Origin: Streptomyces aurantiacus
GTDB lineage: Bacteria > Actinomycetota > Actinomycetes > Streptomycetales > Streptomycetaceae
Direction of reading: 5' to 3'
Length of the DNA stretch: 64,000 nt
NCBI RefSeq assembly: GCF_027107535.1
Contig: NZ_CP114283.1
Span: 1,302,001 to 1,366,000, forward strand
The position numbers were made by a program, and so were the translations under genes. Of the stretch, positions 56,294-64,000 are shown in pieces. The notes beneath the pieces are model-generated. The model saw only the letters and a program-made list of their open reading frames with translations. It did not search any database and was not told the DNA's origin. The stretch's first letter is position 1. Each line of letters starts with the position of its first letter.

Positions 56294-56325
56294 CACCCGG
56301 CTGAGCCGGGAGGTCCCGGGCACGC

Positions 56326-56365
56326 GTGAAGGGGCGGGACCCGTCCGTGGGCCCCGCCCCTTCAC
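56326..56365. terminator. Hairpin between convergent genes
   Basis: The arms 56326-56338 and 56353-56365 form a perfect 13-bp stem with a 14-base loop, between the hydrolase and the AbiEi-like gene end. Confidence 0.75.
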
Positions 56366-56411
56366 TCCCCTCCTGCAGGCCGCGCCCGGTCCGTCACCAG
56401 GCCGACATGGC

Positions 56412-57458
56412 CTAGCGGGGCAGCACCATCACGTACGCGGCCGGGTCGCGGTCCGCCGAGGCCATCAGGGCCGTACGGACGACCGTCGCCTGCTGTTCCA
56501 TCGATTCCCGCAGCTTCTTCGGTGTGACGTGGACGACCGTGATGCCGAGCCGCTCCAGGTGCTCGCGCTTGCGGGCGTACTCGGACCACATCGCGTCGTC
56601 CTCCTGGCGCGGGGCCCGTGTGTCGAGTTCGAGGGCGACGGCGTGGTCGGGCCAGTACGCGTCGAGGCCGCCGAGGTGCGGGCCGCCCGGCAGTCGGAGG
56701 TCCACGTTCCAGACGGGGTCGGGCAGCCCGTGCTCCGCGATCATGCGGTAGAGGCGGTCCTCGGCGATGGCTCGGCCCTCCGCGAGGAGGGAGTCGACAG
56801 CGTCCACCACATGAGGCCGGCTCAGCAGCCGGGCTTGCGTCAACTCCCGTACGACGGCAGCCGGTTCGCAGTGGCCGCTGCGCACCGCCTCGGTGAGCAG
56901 GCGACGGACGGCTCCCGCGTCCGTGAGGTCGGCGACCGCGTCGGCCAGCGCGCGCGGGACGGGCGCCACCGGGATACCGGTGATCTGCTCGGGCTCCGGC
57001 ATGCCCGGCGTACGGACGATCCGGACGCAGCCCGTCGAACGCAGCCGGCGCAGTCGCGGGACGAGGACGTCGATGCGGTCCAGGGACAGCAGTGGCGGAG
57101 CGGACGAGAAGCGGTGCAGGGCGAGCGCCGCGAGACCGGTGATCATCGCTTCGGCGTACCGATGCGGCGGGTACGGCACGTCGGCTCCCGGCTGGGCGGG
57201 GACGGCCGGTTCCGTGAGGGGCGAGCGGGCCGCGTACAGGAGGACCGCGTGCAGCCGCTCCTCGCTGGTGGCGGGGCCGGGGCGGAGCAGGAAGACGCCG
57301 GGCAGGAGCTGCTGCCATGAACCGCCGGGTCGGCACTGCGCGTTGGTGTCGGCGGCGCTCACGCCGCGGGCCCGCAACTGCGCGGCGGTCAGGACACGCT
57401 GCTGGACGTCGGACAGGTGGCGGAGAGGCCGGGGGGAGAGCGGGGTGTTGTGGTTCAT
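56412..57458 (-). CDS. AbiEi-type N-domain plus DUF559-like endonuclease domain protein
   Basis: The protein has 348 residues from ATG 57458. The N-terminal ~60 residues form a winged-helix-like domain (VLTAAQLRARGVSAADTNAQ, LLPGVFLLRPG) as in AbiEi antitoxins. The C-terminal ~110 residues resemble very-short-patch-repair/DUF559 nucleases: GGLDAYWPDHAVALELDT with the Asp...Glu-x-Asp spacing, then YARKREHLERLGITVVHV. The middle is unassigned. AbiEi normally pairs with an AbiEii toxin; none is encoded here. Such fused proteins are common in actinobacteria and their role is unknown. Confidence 0.75.
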   Translation of the reverse strand: MNHNTPLSPRPLRHLSDVQQRVLTAAQLRARGVSAADTNAQCRPGGSWQQLLPGVFLLRPGPATSEERLHAVLLYAARSPLTEPAVPAQPGADVPYPPHRYAEAMITGLAALALHRFSSAPPLLSLDRIDVLVPRLRRLRSTGCVRIVRTPGMPEPEQITGIPVAPVPRALADAVADLTDAGAVRRLLTEAVRSGHCEPAAVVRELTQARLLSRPHVVDAVDSLLAEGRAIAEDRLYRMIAEHGLPDPVWNVDLRLPGGPHLGGLDAYWPDHAVALELDTRAPRQEDDAMWSEYARKREHLERLGITVVHVTPKKLRESMEQQATVVRTALMASADRDPAAYVMVLPR

Positions 57459-57853
57459 GACCCCGAATGTCCCGCGCCCGGTCTCCCTCCTAACCGCTGT
57501 TACACGTCCGTCGACAAAACAGGACAGGCTCGCCCTAAAGTGCAAGCGTTCGACTGCCGAAACCCCCTGGTCCGTAAGGGGGTCACGGCACCGATTACCC
57601 AAATTCCGTAACTGTTATGGACGCCCCCGAGGTCAACCGCCGGGGCCCCGTTACCCGTTAGTGGAACCCGGCCGGAGCACCCTTCGAGGGGCGCGGTCCG
57701 TTCGGGGGCGCGGCGGGGAACGGCGCGGTCTTTCGAGGGGCGCAGGGAACGGCGCAGTCTTTCGAGGGGGCGGGGAACTGCGCGACCAGCCACAGCGAAC
57801 CCGCACCCGACAACCAACCGCACCCCAGCACCCCCGCCCGGAGGGCCCGGCGG
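57459..57853. other. Gene-free region with degenerate short repeats
   Basis: I see no gene in these 395 bases. The left part (57480-57620) is AT-richer and may contain the promoter of the AbiEi-like gene. The right part contains a 28-29 bp repeat (57716-57744, 57745-57772, partial to about 57790) built on gggaacggcgcggtctttcg (20 bases). Confidence 0.6.
57716..57790. repeat. 28-29 bp tandem intergenic repeat
   Basis: Two full and one partial unit share gggaac(g/t)gcgc and, for the first two, tctttcgagggg. The core resembles sequences downstream of other genes in this window (about 43494 and 52721), a dispersed Streptomyces-type intergenic repeat. Confidence 0.65.
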
Positions 57854-60421
57854 TCAGCCGCTGTCACACGCCTGCCCCCGCAGGGCCCGCGCCAGATCGT
57901 CCCGTGCCTCCAGGACCAACCGCCGAAGCGCGGGCGCCCCCGCCTCGTGCGAGGCAAGCCACGCGTCCGCCGCCTCCAGGGTCTGCGGAGTGTCCTGGAG
58001 GGACGGGAACAGCCCCCGCACCACGTCCATGCCGATCTGGATGGACCGCTCGTCCCAGACCCGCTCGATCACCTCGAAGTACCTCGCCGCGTACGGAGCG
58101 GTCAGCTCCCGGTGCGACGGCTGGGCGAAACCGGCGATCGTCGCCTCGACCAGCGCGTTGGACAGCGAGTCCGACTCGACCACGGACGCCCACGCCTGGG
58201 CCTTGACCGCGGCGGAGGGCCGGGCCGCCAGGCACCGCACCTGGTGCCGCTTGCCGGACGCCGTGTCGTCCCGGGCCAGCTCGGCGGCGAGCACACGCTC
58301 GTCCACGACCCCGTACGCGGCGAGCGGTTCGAGGAAGGTCCAGCGCAGCTCCTGGTCGACCTCCAGGCCGTCGATCTTCGCCGTCCCGTCCAGCAGACCC
58401 TGGAGCAGCTGGAAATCGGCCTCGTTCGACGCGACCGCCGCCAGGAACCGCGCCCAGGTCAGCTGGTGCTGGCTGCCGGGCCCGGCGATCCGCAGCTCAC
58501 GCAGCGCGCCCTCGGCGAGCAGCCGTCCGCCGGTCTCCCGCCAGCCGGGCGCCGCGTAGTGGGCGAGCGCGGAGTTCGCCCACGCGTGCAGCATCTGCAG
58601 CACGCCGATGTCCGACTCGCGGCCCGCGAAGCGCAGCACCAGGTCGACGAAGTCCCGGGCGGGCATGAGCGCGTCGCGGGTCAGGTTCCACAGGGCCGAC
58701 CAGCACAGGGCGCGGGCGAGCGGGTCCGTGATGTCGCCGAGGCCGGCCCGCAGGGTGTCCAGCGAGCCCGCGTCGAAGCGGATCTTGCAGTACGTGAGGT
58801 CGTCGTCGTTGACGAGGACCAGCTCGGGGGCGTCGGCGCCGACCAGCTCCTCGACGACCGTGCGCGGACCGTCGACGTCGACCTCGGCGCGCGCGTACCG
58901 CTCCACGGCGCCGTCGGGGGACCGTCGGTACAGGCCCACCGCCACCCGGTGGGGCCGCAGCTCGGGATGCGACTCGGCGGCCTCCTGGAGGACCGCCAGC
59001 TCGGTGACGCGGCCCTCCGGGCCGAGGATCACCTGGGGCGTGAGGGAGTTGACGCCGGCGGTCTGCAGCCAGGACCGCGACCACGCCGTCAGGTCGCGCC
59101 CACTCGTCTCCTCCAGGACCGACAGCAGGTCACCGAGGCGCGTGTTCCCGTACGCGTGCCGCTTGAAGTAGCGGCGGGCGCCCTCCAGGAAGGCGTCCCG
59201 GCCCACGTACGCCACCAGCTGCTTCAGGACCGAGGCCCCCTTGGCGTACGTGATCCCGTCGAAGTTGAGCTTGGCGTCCTCCAGGTCGCGGATGTCGGCG
59301 GTGATGGGGTGCGTGGAGGGCAGCTGGTCGGCGCGGTACGCCCATGCCTTGCGGTTGTTGGCGAAGGTGACCCAGCCGTTGGTGAAGCGGGTCGCCTCGA
59401 CCATCGAGAACGTGCCCATGAAGTCCGCGAAGGACTCCTTGAGCCACAGGTCGTCCCACCACACCATGGTCACCAGGTCGCCGAACCACATGTGGGCCAT
59501 CTCGTGCAGGATCACGTTGGCCCGGCGCTCGTACGCCGCCCGGGTCACGTTGCCGCGGAAGATGAACTCCTCGCGGAAGGTCACACAGCCCGGGTTCTCC
59601 ATCGCGCCGAGGTTGTACTCCGGCACGAACGCCTGGTCGTACTTCCCGAACGGGTACGGGGAGTCGAAGTGGTCGTGGAAGAAGTCGAGACCCTGCTTGG
59701 TGACCAGGAAGACGTCGTCGGCGTCGAAGTGCCTGGCCAGCCCCTTGCGGCACAGGGCGCCGAGCGGGATCTCCAGACGGGTGCCGTCGTCGAGGACACG
59801 CTCGTACGAGTCGGTCACGTAGTGGTACGGACCGGCGACGAAGGCCGTGATGTACGTCGAGATGGGCTTGGTCCCGGCGAACTTCCAGACCCCGTCGGTG
59901 AGTTCACCGACGCCGTTGCTCCACACGACCCAGCCCTCGGGGGCCCGTACCTCGAAGCGGAAGGGAGCCTTGAGGTCGGGCTGCTCGAAGCCCGCGAAGA
60001 CGCGGCGCGAGTCGGCCGGCTCGTACTGCGTGTAGAGGTAGACCTCGCCGTCCTCGGGGTCGACGAAGCGGTGCATGCCCTCGCCGGTGCGGCTGTAGGC
60101 GCACCGGGCGTCGACCACCAGTTCGTTGTCCTCGGCCAGGTCCTCCAGGAGGATGCGGGAGCCGTCGAAGACCGCGCCCGGGTCGAGGTCCCTGCCGTTC
60201 AGCGAGACGGCCGTGACGCTCGGCGCGATCAGGTCGGCGAAGCTCGTGGCGCCCGGCTCGGCGCTGCGGAAGCGGATGGTCGTCACCGACCGGAAGGTGC
60301 GCGGCTCGGAGTCCGTCCCGCCGACCGCGGAGCGCAGGTCCAAGGACACCTCGTACTCCTCGACGGACAACAGTGCGGCCCGCTCGCGGGCCTCGTCGCG
60401 GGACAGATTCTCACCGGGCAC
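57854..60421 (-). CDS. pepN: Aminopeptidase N (M1 family), second copy
   Basis: The protein has 855 residues from GTG 60421 (VPGENLSRDEA), eight bases after GAGGAG; GTG 60430 is less well placed. It has GAMENPGCVT and HEMAHMWFGDLVTMVWW...KESFA near residue 305, with the same domain order as the copy at 39314-41896. The two share long identical stretches (for example LNFDGITYAKGASVLKQLVA) and clearly arose by duplication. It acts on peptide N-termini in the cytosol. Why two are kept is not visible. Confidence 0.95.
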   Translation of the reverse strand: MPGENLSRDEARERAALLSVEEYEVSLDLRSAVGGTDSEPRTFRSVTTIRFRSAEPGATSFADLIAPSVTAVSLNGRDLDPGAVFDGSRILLEDLAEDNELVVDARCAYSRTGEGMHRFVDPEDGEVYLYTQYEPADSRRVFAGFEQPDLKAPFRFEVRAPEGWVVWSNGVGELTDGVWKFAGTKPISTYITAFVAGPYHYVTDSYERVLDDGTRLEIPLGALCRKGLARHFDADDVFLVTKQGLDFFHDHFDSPYPFGKYDQAFVPEYNLGAMENPGCVTFREEFIFRGNVTRAAYERRANVILHEMAHMWFGDLVTMVWWDDLWLKESFADFMGTFSMVEATRFTNGWVTFANNRKAWAYRADQLPSTHPITADIRDLEDAKLNFDGITYAKGASVLKQLVAYVGRDAFLEGARRYFKRHAYGNTRLGDLLSVLEETSGRDLTAWSRSWLQTAGVNSLTPQVILGPEGRVTELAVLQEAAESHPELRPHRVAVGLYRRSPDGAVERYARAEVDVDGPRTVVEELVGADAPELVLVNDDDLTYCKIRFDAGSLDTLRAGLGDITDPLARALCWSALWNLTRDALMPARDFVDLVLRFAGRESDIGVLQMLHAWANSALAHYAAPGWRETGGRLLAEGALRELRIAGPGSQHQLTWARFLAAVASNEADFQLLQGLLDGTAKIDGLEVDQELRWTFLEPLAAYGVVDERVLAAELARDDTASGKRHQVRCLAARPSAAVKAQAWASVVESDSLSNALVEATIAGFAQPSHRELTAPYAARYFEVIERVWDERSIQIGMDVVRGLFPSLQDTPQTLEAADAWLASHEAGAPALRRLVLEARDDLARALRGQACDSG

Positions 60422-60584
60422 GGGCGGCACTCCTCGAAGCGTCATGGGTACGCGTGAACAGGACCGATCCTGCCACGCGCCCCTGACACGGGACACCGGG
60501 AATGGCACGGGTGACCGATCGCGTTGGGGCAGGAGAGTGCATCCAGGACTCGTCCATACCAGGCAGCCCCCATCGAGGAGAACC

Positions 60585-61235
60585 ATGTCCGAGCAGACCT
60601 CCGGCAAGACGCCCGTCGACTTCTGGTTCGACCCGCTGTGCCCCTGGGCGTGGATGACCTCACGGTGGATCCTGGAGGTGGAGAAGGTCCGGGACATCAA
60701 GGTCGACTGGCACCTGATGAGCCTCGCCGTGCTGAACGAGGACAAGCTCGACGACCTGCCCGAGAACTACCGCGAGCTGCTCACCACCAAGGCGTGGGGC
60801 CCGGTCCGGGTCGTCATAGCCGCCCAGGAGGAGCACGGCGCCGAGGTGCTCGGTGACCTCTACACCGCGCTCGGCACGCGTATCCACAACGAGGGCGCGG
60901 GCCCCGAGAAGGAGGTCGTCGCGGCAGCACTGAAGGACGTCGGCCTGCCCGAGTCCCTCATGGACCACTGGGACAGCACCCCGTACGAGCCCCAGCTGCG
61001 CGCCTCCCACAAGGAGGGCATAGACAAGGTCGGCCAGGAGGTCGGCACCCCCGTCATCGCGGTCCCCGGCGCGGACGGCGAGCAGCTCGCCTTCTTCGGT
61101 CCGGTCGTCACCCCGGCCCCCAAGGGCGAGGACGCCGCCAAGCTGTGGGACGGCACGCTGCTGGTCGCGTCGATCCCGGGCTTCTACGAGATCAAGCGGA
61201 CGCGGACGGCGGGCCCGGACTTCAGCAATCTGTGA
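60585..61235 (+). CDS. Rv2466c-like mycothiol-dependent oxidoreductase, single-cysteine form
   Basis: The protein has 216 residues from ATG 60585 after GAGGAG. It is a DsbA/thioredoxin-like fold of the Rv2466c family: VDFWFDPLCPWAWMTSRWIL, LMSLAVLNEDK and VGTPVIAVPG (cis-Pro). The active site is CPWA: Cys19 is present but the second cysteine of mycobacterial Rv2466c (CPWC) is Ala. A monothiol mechanism with mycothiol is therefore likely. It lies divergent from the second pepN. Family members reduce nitro-compounds or mixed disulfides. Confidence 0.88.
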   Translation: MSEQTSGKTPVDFWFDPLCPWAWMTSRWILEVEKVRDIKVDWHLMSLAVLNEDKLDDLPENYRELLTTKAWGPVRVVIAAQEEHGAEVLGDLYTALGTRIHNEGAGPEKEVVAAALKDVGLPESLMDHWDSTPYEPQLRASHKEGIDKVGQEVGTPVIAVPGADGEQLAFFGPVVTPAPKGEDAAKLWDGTLLVASIPGFYEIKRTRTAGPDFSNL

Positions 61236-61259
61236 CCGAGGGGGCCGACCACGTCGGTC

Positions 61260-61487
61260 TCAGGCTGGGTCCGGCAGGCGCAGAGGGTCCCTGAAGGGCC
61301 GCTCGTGGTAGTACTTCCGCAGGTTGCGGCACTGCTTCTGCCCGCCGGCGACGAGTGCCTCGCACACCAGGAACTCGTCGACGTTCTTCATGCCCGTCTC
61401 TTCCTTGAGCCAGTCCCTTTCCCGGGGCTCCAGGAAGCGGTGCTCCTCTTCACGGCTCTGGCAGGTGAAGCAGCTCTTCTTCGGCAT
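61260..61487 (-). CDS. Small cysteine-rich protein, unknown
   Basis: The protein has 75 residues from ATG 61487. Cys6 and Cys9 (CFTC), then Cys42 and Cys53 (VCEALVAGGQKQC) could bind zinc. The rest is charged (REEEHRFLEPRERDWLKEE). The ribosome site is weak (GGTGG). I know no function. It converges with the mycothiol-enzyme gene (24 bases between stops). Confidence 0.65.
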   Translation of the reverse strand: MPKKSCFTCQSREEEHRFLEPRERDWLKEETGMKNVDEFLVCEALVAGGQKQCRNLRKYYHERPFRDPLRLPDPA

Positions 61488-61658
61488 GGCGCCACCATGC
61501 ACCGGAACCCCTCCCACCGACAGTCCCGGTACCGCCGCGCCCTCGCCGAAGACGAGAAGAGCCCCCGCGAGTCACGTCCTCGCGGGGGTCCTCCCTTCAT
61601 CCGCCTGCCCGCGTGAAAGGTGAGAAGACGATCACGAGGCAGGACGCTCCGGGTGCCC

Positions 61659-62300
61659 TCAGGGGGCGAGCAGCAGCACGTCCGGACGGGACTTCGCCGC
61701 CGCGTAACGACGTGCCACGTCCTGCCAGTTGACGACCTGCCACATGGCGTCGATGAAGTCGACCTTCTGGTTGCGGTACTGGAGGTAGAAGGCGTGCTCC
61801 CAGGCGTCGAAGACCAGGATCGGGGTGGACCCCTGGCCGACGTTGCCCTGATGGTCGTAGATCTGTTCGACGATCAGCCGGTCGCTCAGCGGCTCGTACG
61901 CGAGGACGCCCCAGCCGGAACCCTGGGTGGTCGCCGAGGCCTTGGTCAGCTGGGCCTTGAACGCGGCGAAGGACCCGAAGGACTCCGTGATCGCGTCGGC
62001 GAGCTCGCCGGTCCCGTCCGCCGCGAGCGGCTCGCCGCCGCCCTCTCCCGTCATGTTGTGCCAGTAGACGCTGTGCAGGATGTGGCCGGAGAGGTGGAAG
62101 GCGAGGCTCTTCTCCAGGCCGTTGACCGAGCCCCACGACTCCTTGTCACGGGCCTCCGCCAGCTGTTCCAAGGTGTCGTTCGCCCCCTTCACGTACGCCG
62201 CGTGGTGCTTGTCGTGGTGCAGCTCGATGATCTCGGGGCTGATCACGGGTGCAAGTGCGGAGTAGTCGTACGGCAGTTCAGGAAGTGTGTAGACGGCCAT
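61659..62300 (-). CDS. sodF: Iron(-zinc) superoxide dismutase
   Basis: The protein has 213 residues from ATG 62300. The metal ligands are in [21 protein letters not shown] and [12 protein letters not shown], the Fe/Mn SOD pattern. It converts superoxide to O2 and H2O2 in the cytosol. In Streptomyces sodF is repressed by nickel-bound Nur so that the Ni enzyme SodN is used when nickel is available, and the palindromic Nur-type box lies 24 bases upstream of this start. Confidence 0.96.
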   Translation of the reverse strand: MAVYTLPELPYDYSALAPVISPEIIELHHDKHHAAYVKGANDTLEQLAEARDKESWGSVNGLEKSLAFHLSGHILHSVYWHNMTGEGGGEPLAADGTGELADAITESFGSFAAFKAQLTKASATTQGSGWGVLAYEPLSDRLIVEQIYDHQGNVGQGSTPILVFDAWEHAFYLQYRNQKVDFIDAMWQVVNWQDVARRYAAAKSRPDVLLLAP

Positions 62301-62323
62301 GCCAGGTCCTCTCCGACCTCTTA

Positions 62324-62340
62324 TTGCAAAGTACTTGCAA
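62324..62340. promoter_or_regulatory. Nur-type box of sodF
   Basis: TTGCAA, five bases, TTGCAA (62324-62329 and 62335-62340) matches the published Nur consensus form tTGCaa-n5-ttGCAA of the S. coelicolor sodF promoter. The position just before sodF supports nickel-responsive repression. Confidence 0.85.
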
Positions 62341-62374
62341 GTGCACGCTAGCAGCAAGAGGGTGGCGTCGCCCG

Positions 62375-62439
62375 CTCGGGCACACCACTCGGGCACACCA
62401 CTCGGGCGCACCACTCGGGCACACCGCTCGGGCACACCA
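62375..62439. repeat. Five tandem copies of a 13-bp repeat
   Basis: ctcgggcacacca is repeated five times head to tail with two single-base variants. The unit is not a multiple of three and lies outside genes, upstream of sodF and 114 bases beyond the permease stop. Confidence 0.95.
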
Positions 62440-62442
62440 AAG

Positions 62443-62482
62443 GGACCGCGCACGCGACCGGGGGTCGGTCGGTGCGCGGTCC
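62443..62482 (-). terminator. Hairpin after the amino-acid permease gene
   Basis: Perfect 11-bp arms (62443-62453, 62472-62482) lie 72 bases beyond the permease stop. Confidence 0.65.
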
Positions 62483-62553
62483 GGAACATGCGGGTTCGCA
62501 GTGGTTGTTCAGGCTCGCGCGGCGGAGTCGTGGACCGGCACGGCCCCGCGCTC

Positions 62554-63966
62554 CTACGGGGTGCGCCTCTCGCGGACTCGCTGCCAGGCGTAACCGGCGG
62601 CCGCCAGCGCCAGGGTCATTGCGCCCGTCGAGTACAGCTGTACCCGCGTGTCCGGCTCCCGGGCCATCAGGACGAAGATCGCCACCATCCCGGCCAGCGC
62701 CACCCAGGTCAGCACCGGGAAGGCCCACATCCGTACGACCAGCTTCTCCGGGGCCTCCCGCTCCAGCCCGCGCCGCAAGCGCAGTTGCGCGACCGCGACG
62801 AAGATCCAGACGACCAGGATCACCGCCCCGATCATGTTGAGCAGCCAGGGGAAGACGTCGTCGGGACGCCAGTAGCTGAGCAGGACGCAGCCGAAGCCGA
62901 AGACGGAGGAGGCCAGTACGGCGACGCGCGGCACCCCGCCGAAGACCCGGCCGAGAGCCCGCGGGCCCTGGCCCCGCTCCACCAGGGAGTAGGCGATGCG
63001 CGAGGCGCCGTACACGTTGGCGTTCATCGCGCTCAGCAGCGCGACCAGCACCACGACGTTCATGAGCGGACCGGCTCCCGGGATGTCCAGACGGTCGAGG
63101 GTGGCGACGTAGGGGCCCTGCTCGACGACGGCCTTCGAGTCCCACGGGACGAGCGTCACGATGACGGCCATCGAGCCGATGTAGAAGAGCGCGATGCGCC
63201 ACATCGCCGTGCGCACGGCGCTCGCGACGCCCCGGACCGGGTCCTCGGACTCGGCCGCCGCGATCGTCACCGTCTCCAGACCGCCGTAGGCGAAGACCGA
63301 GGCCAGCAGGCCGATGACGAGTCCCTCGCCGCCGTTCGGCAGGAAGCCGCCCTCACCGGTGAGATGGGCGAGGCCGGGGGAGTCCGAACCGGGCAGCACC
63401 CCGGCGATCGCCAGCACGCCGAGCACCAGGAACAGGGTGATCGCGCCCACCTTCAGCGCGGCGAACCAGAACTCGAACTCGCCGAAGTTCTTCACCGCGG
63501 CGAGGTTCGCGCCGCAGAAGGCGACCATGAACAGCGCCACCCACGCCCACTCCGGCGTACCGGGCAGCCAGCCGGTCATGATCTTCGCGGCGCCGATGCC
63601 CTCCAGCCCGACCGCCGTGCACAGCAGCACCCAGAACGACCAGCCCGCGGTGAACCCCGCCCACGGCCCGATGGCCCGCTCGGCGTGCGCGGAGAAGGAA
63701 CCGGAGGACGGGTACGCGGCCGACATCTCGCCGAGCATCCGCATCACCAGCATGACGAGAAGGCCGGAGACGGCGTACGCGACGACGATCGACGGACCGG
63801 CGGCCGCGATCCCCGCGCCGGAGCCGACGAACAGGCCCGCGCCGATCACCCCGCCGAGGGCGATCATCGACAGATGACGCTGCTTGAGGCCGTGGGGGAG
63901 CGAGGACGGATGCGGGTCGCCGGAGCCGGACGAACCGGGCGTGACGTCCTGGGTGGTACGGGACAT
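62554..63966 (-). CDS. Amino-acid permease (APC superfamily, GabP/CycA type)
   Basis: The protein has 470 residues with twelve predicted helices. The APC signature is at the start, [20 protein letters not shown], followed by [40 protein letters not shown] in helix 6 is typical of the basic/GABA/D-Ser permease subgroup. It imports an amino acid with protons. The substrate cannot be fixed from sequence. The gene is monocistronic and ends in its own terminator. Confidence 0.93.
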   Translation of the reverse strand: MSRTTQDVTPGSSGSGDPHPSSLPHGLKQRHLSMIALGGVIGAGLFVGSGAGIAAAGPSIVVAYAVSGLLVMLVMRMLGEMSAAYPSSGSFSAHAERAIGPWAGFTAGWSFWVLLCTAVGLEGIGAAKIMTGWLPGTPEWAWVALFMVAFCGANLAAVKNFGEFEFWFAALKVGAITLFLVLGVLAIAGVLPGSDSPGLAHLTGEGGFLPNGGEGLVIGLLASVFAYGGLETVTIAAAESEDPVRGVASAVRTAMWRIALFYIGSMAVIVTLVPWDSKAVVEQGPYVATLDRLDIPGAGPLMNVVVLVALLSAMNANVYGASRIAYSLVERGQGPRALGRVFGGVPRVAVLASSVFGFGCVLLSYWRPDDVFPWLLNMIGAVILVVWIFVAVAQLRLRRGLEREAPEKLVVRMWAFPVLTWVALAGMVAIFVLMAREPDTRVQLYSTGAMTLALAAAGYAWQRVRERRTP

Positions 63967-64000
63967 GAGTGCGGGGGGTCCCTTACGTGCGACTGGGCAA

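Noticed and set aside
57716..57790. CRISPR-like repeat
   Set aside because: The units are contiguous and degenerate, without unique spacers.
62375..62439. CRISPR array
   Set aside because: The 13-bp units are directly adjacent with no spacers and there are no cas genes.

Overview
The window is a piece of a Streptomyces (or very close actinobacterial) chromosome. The evidence is the very high GC content, frequent GTG starts behind AGGAG-type ribosome sites, several predicted leaderless genes, a mycothiol-enzyme homologue, an iron superoxide dismutase under a nickel-regulator-type box, and a gene set with the look of a Streptomyces core arm (sodF, two pepN, asd, malQ). I annotate 48 protein-coding loci. 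One is cut by the left window edge and two are frameshifted. I found no rRNA, tRNA, CRISPR array or prophage.

Left part (1-16.7 kb). Two FtsX-type permease genes run off the left edge, followed by a truncated haemoglobin and a divergent isoaspartyl-methyltransferase-like gene. Then comes the most interesting block, a seven-gene minus-strand operon at 16685-5764: GlnX-like four-helix membrane sensor, GlnH-like amino-acid-binding protein, a coiled-coil protein of unknown role, PknG-like Ser/Thr kinase with TPRs, PP2C phosphatase, VWA protein and FHA protein. It extends the mycobacterial GlnH-GlnX-PknG amino-acid-sensing set with a phosphatase, a VWA protein and an FHA reader encoded in the same operon. 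Kinase, phosphatase and FHA protein each carry two zinc-ribbon-like cysteine sets.

16.9-25.2 kb is a carbohydrate operon on the minus strand: ROK repressor, binding protein, two ABC permeases, family-4 glycosidase and BadF-type sugar kinase. A complete IS1341-type tnpB element sits in the opposite direction between the second permease and the glycosidase. Its right end, with an omega-RNA-like terminal hairpin, abuts the permease stop codon. A sharp AGGAAA-TTTCCT operator lies upstream of the ROK gene.

25.4-37.5 kb holds an MscS channel, an HNH endonuclease and a PadR-regulated ABC transporter whose permease is frameshifted. Next is malQ with a translationally coupled small repeat protein. 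Two divergent regulator/target pairs follow: TetR with a FAD monooxygenase, and MarR with an EamA exporter. Both pairs show clear operator symmetry.

38-50 kb holds an M14 carboxypeptidase, aminopeptidase N, a DUF1203 protein, a LolA/LprG-like lipoprotein, asd, an ECF-like sigma factor with a membrane partner, and a large secreted subtilase.

50-64 kb holds a Nudix hydrolase, a Tat-exported metallophosphoesterase, a two-component system whose kinase has an extra G in a six-base run, a secreted serine hydrolase, an AbiEi-like/endonuclease protein, a second pepN, an Rv2466c-like mycothiol enzyme lacking its second cysteine, sodF with a Nur-type box and a 13-bp tandem repeat upstream, and an amino-acid permease. 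Convergent or terminal gene ends are marked by strong GC-rich hairpins.
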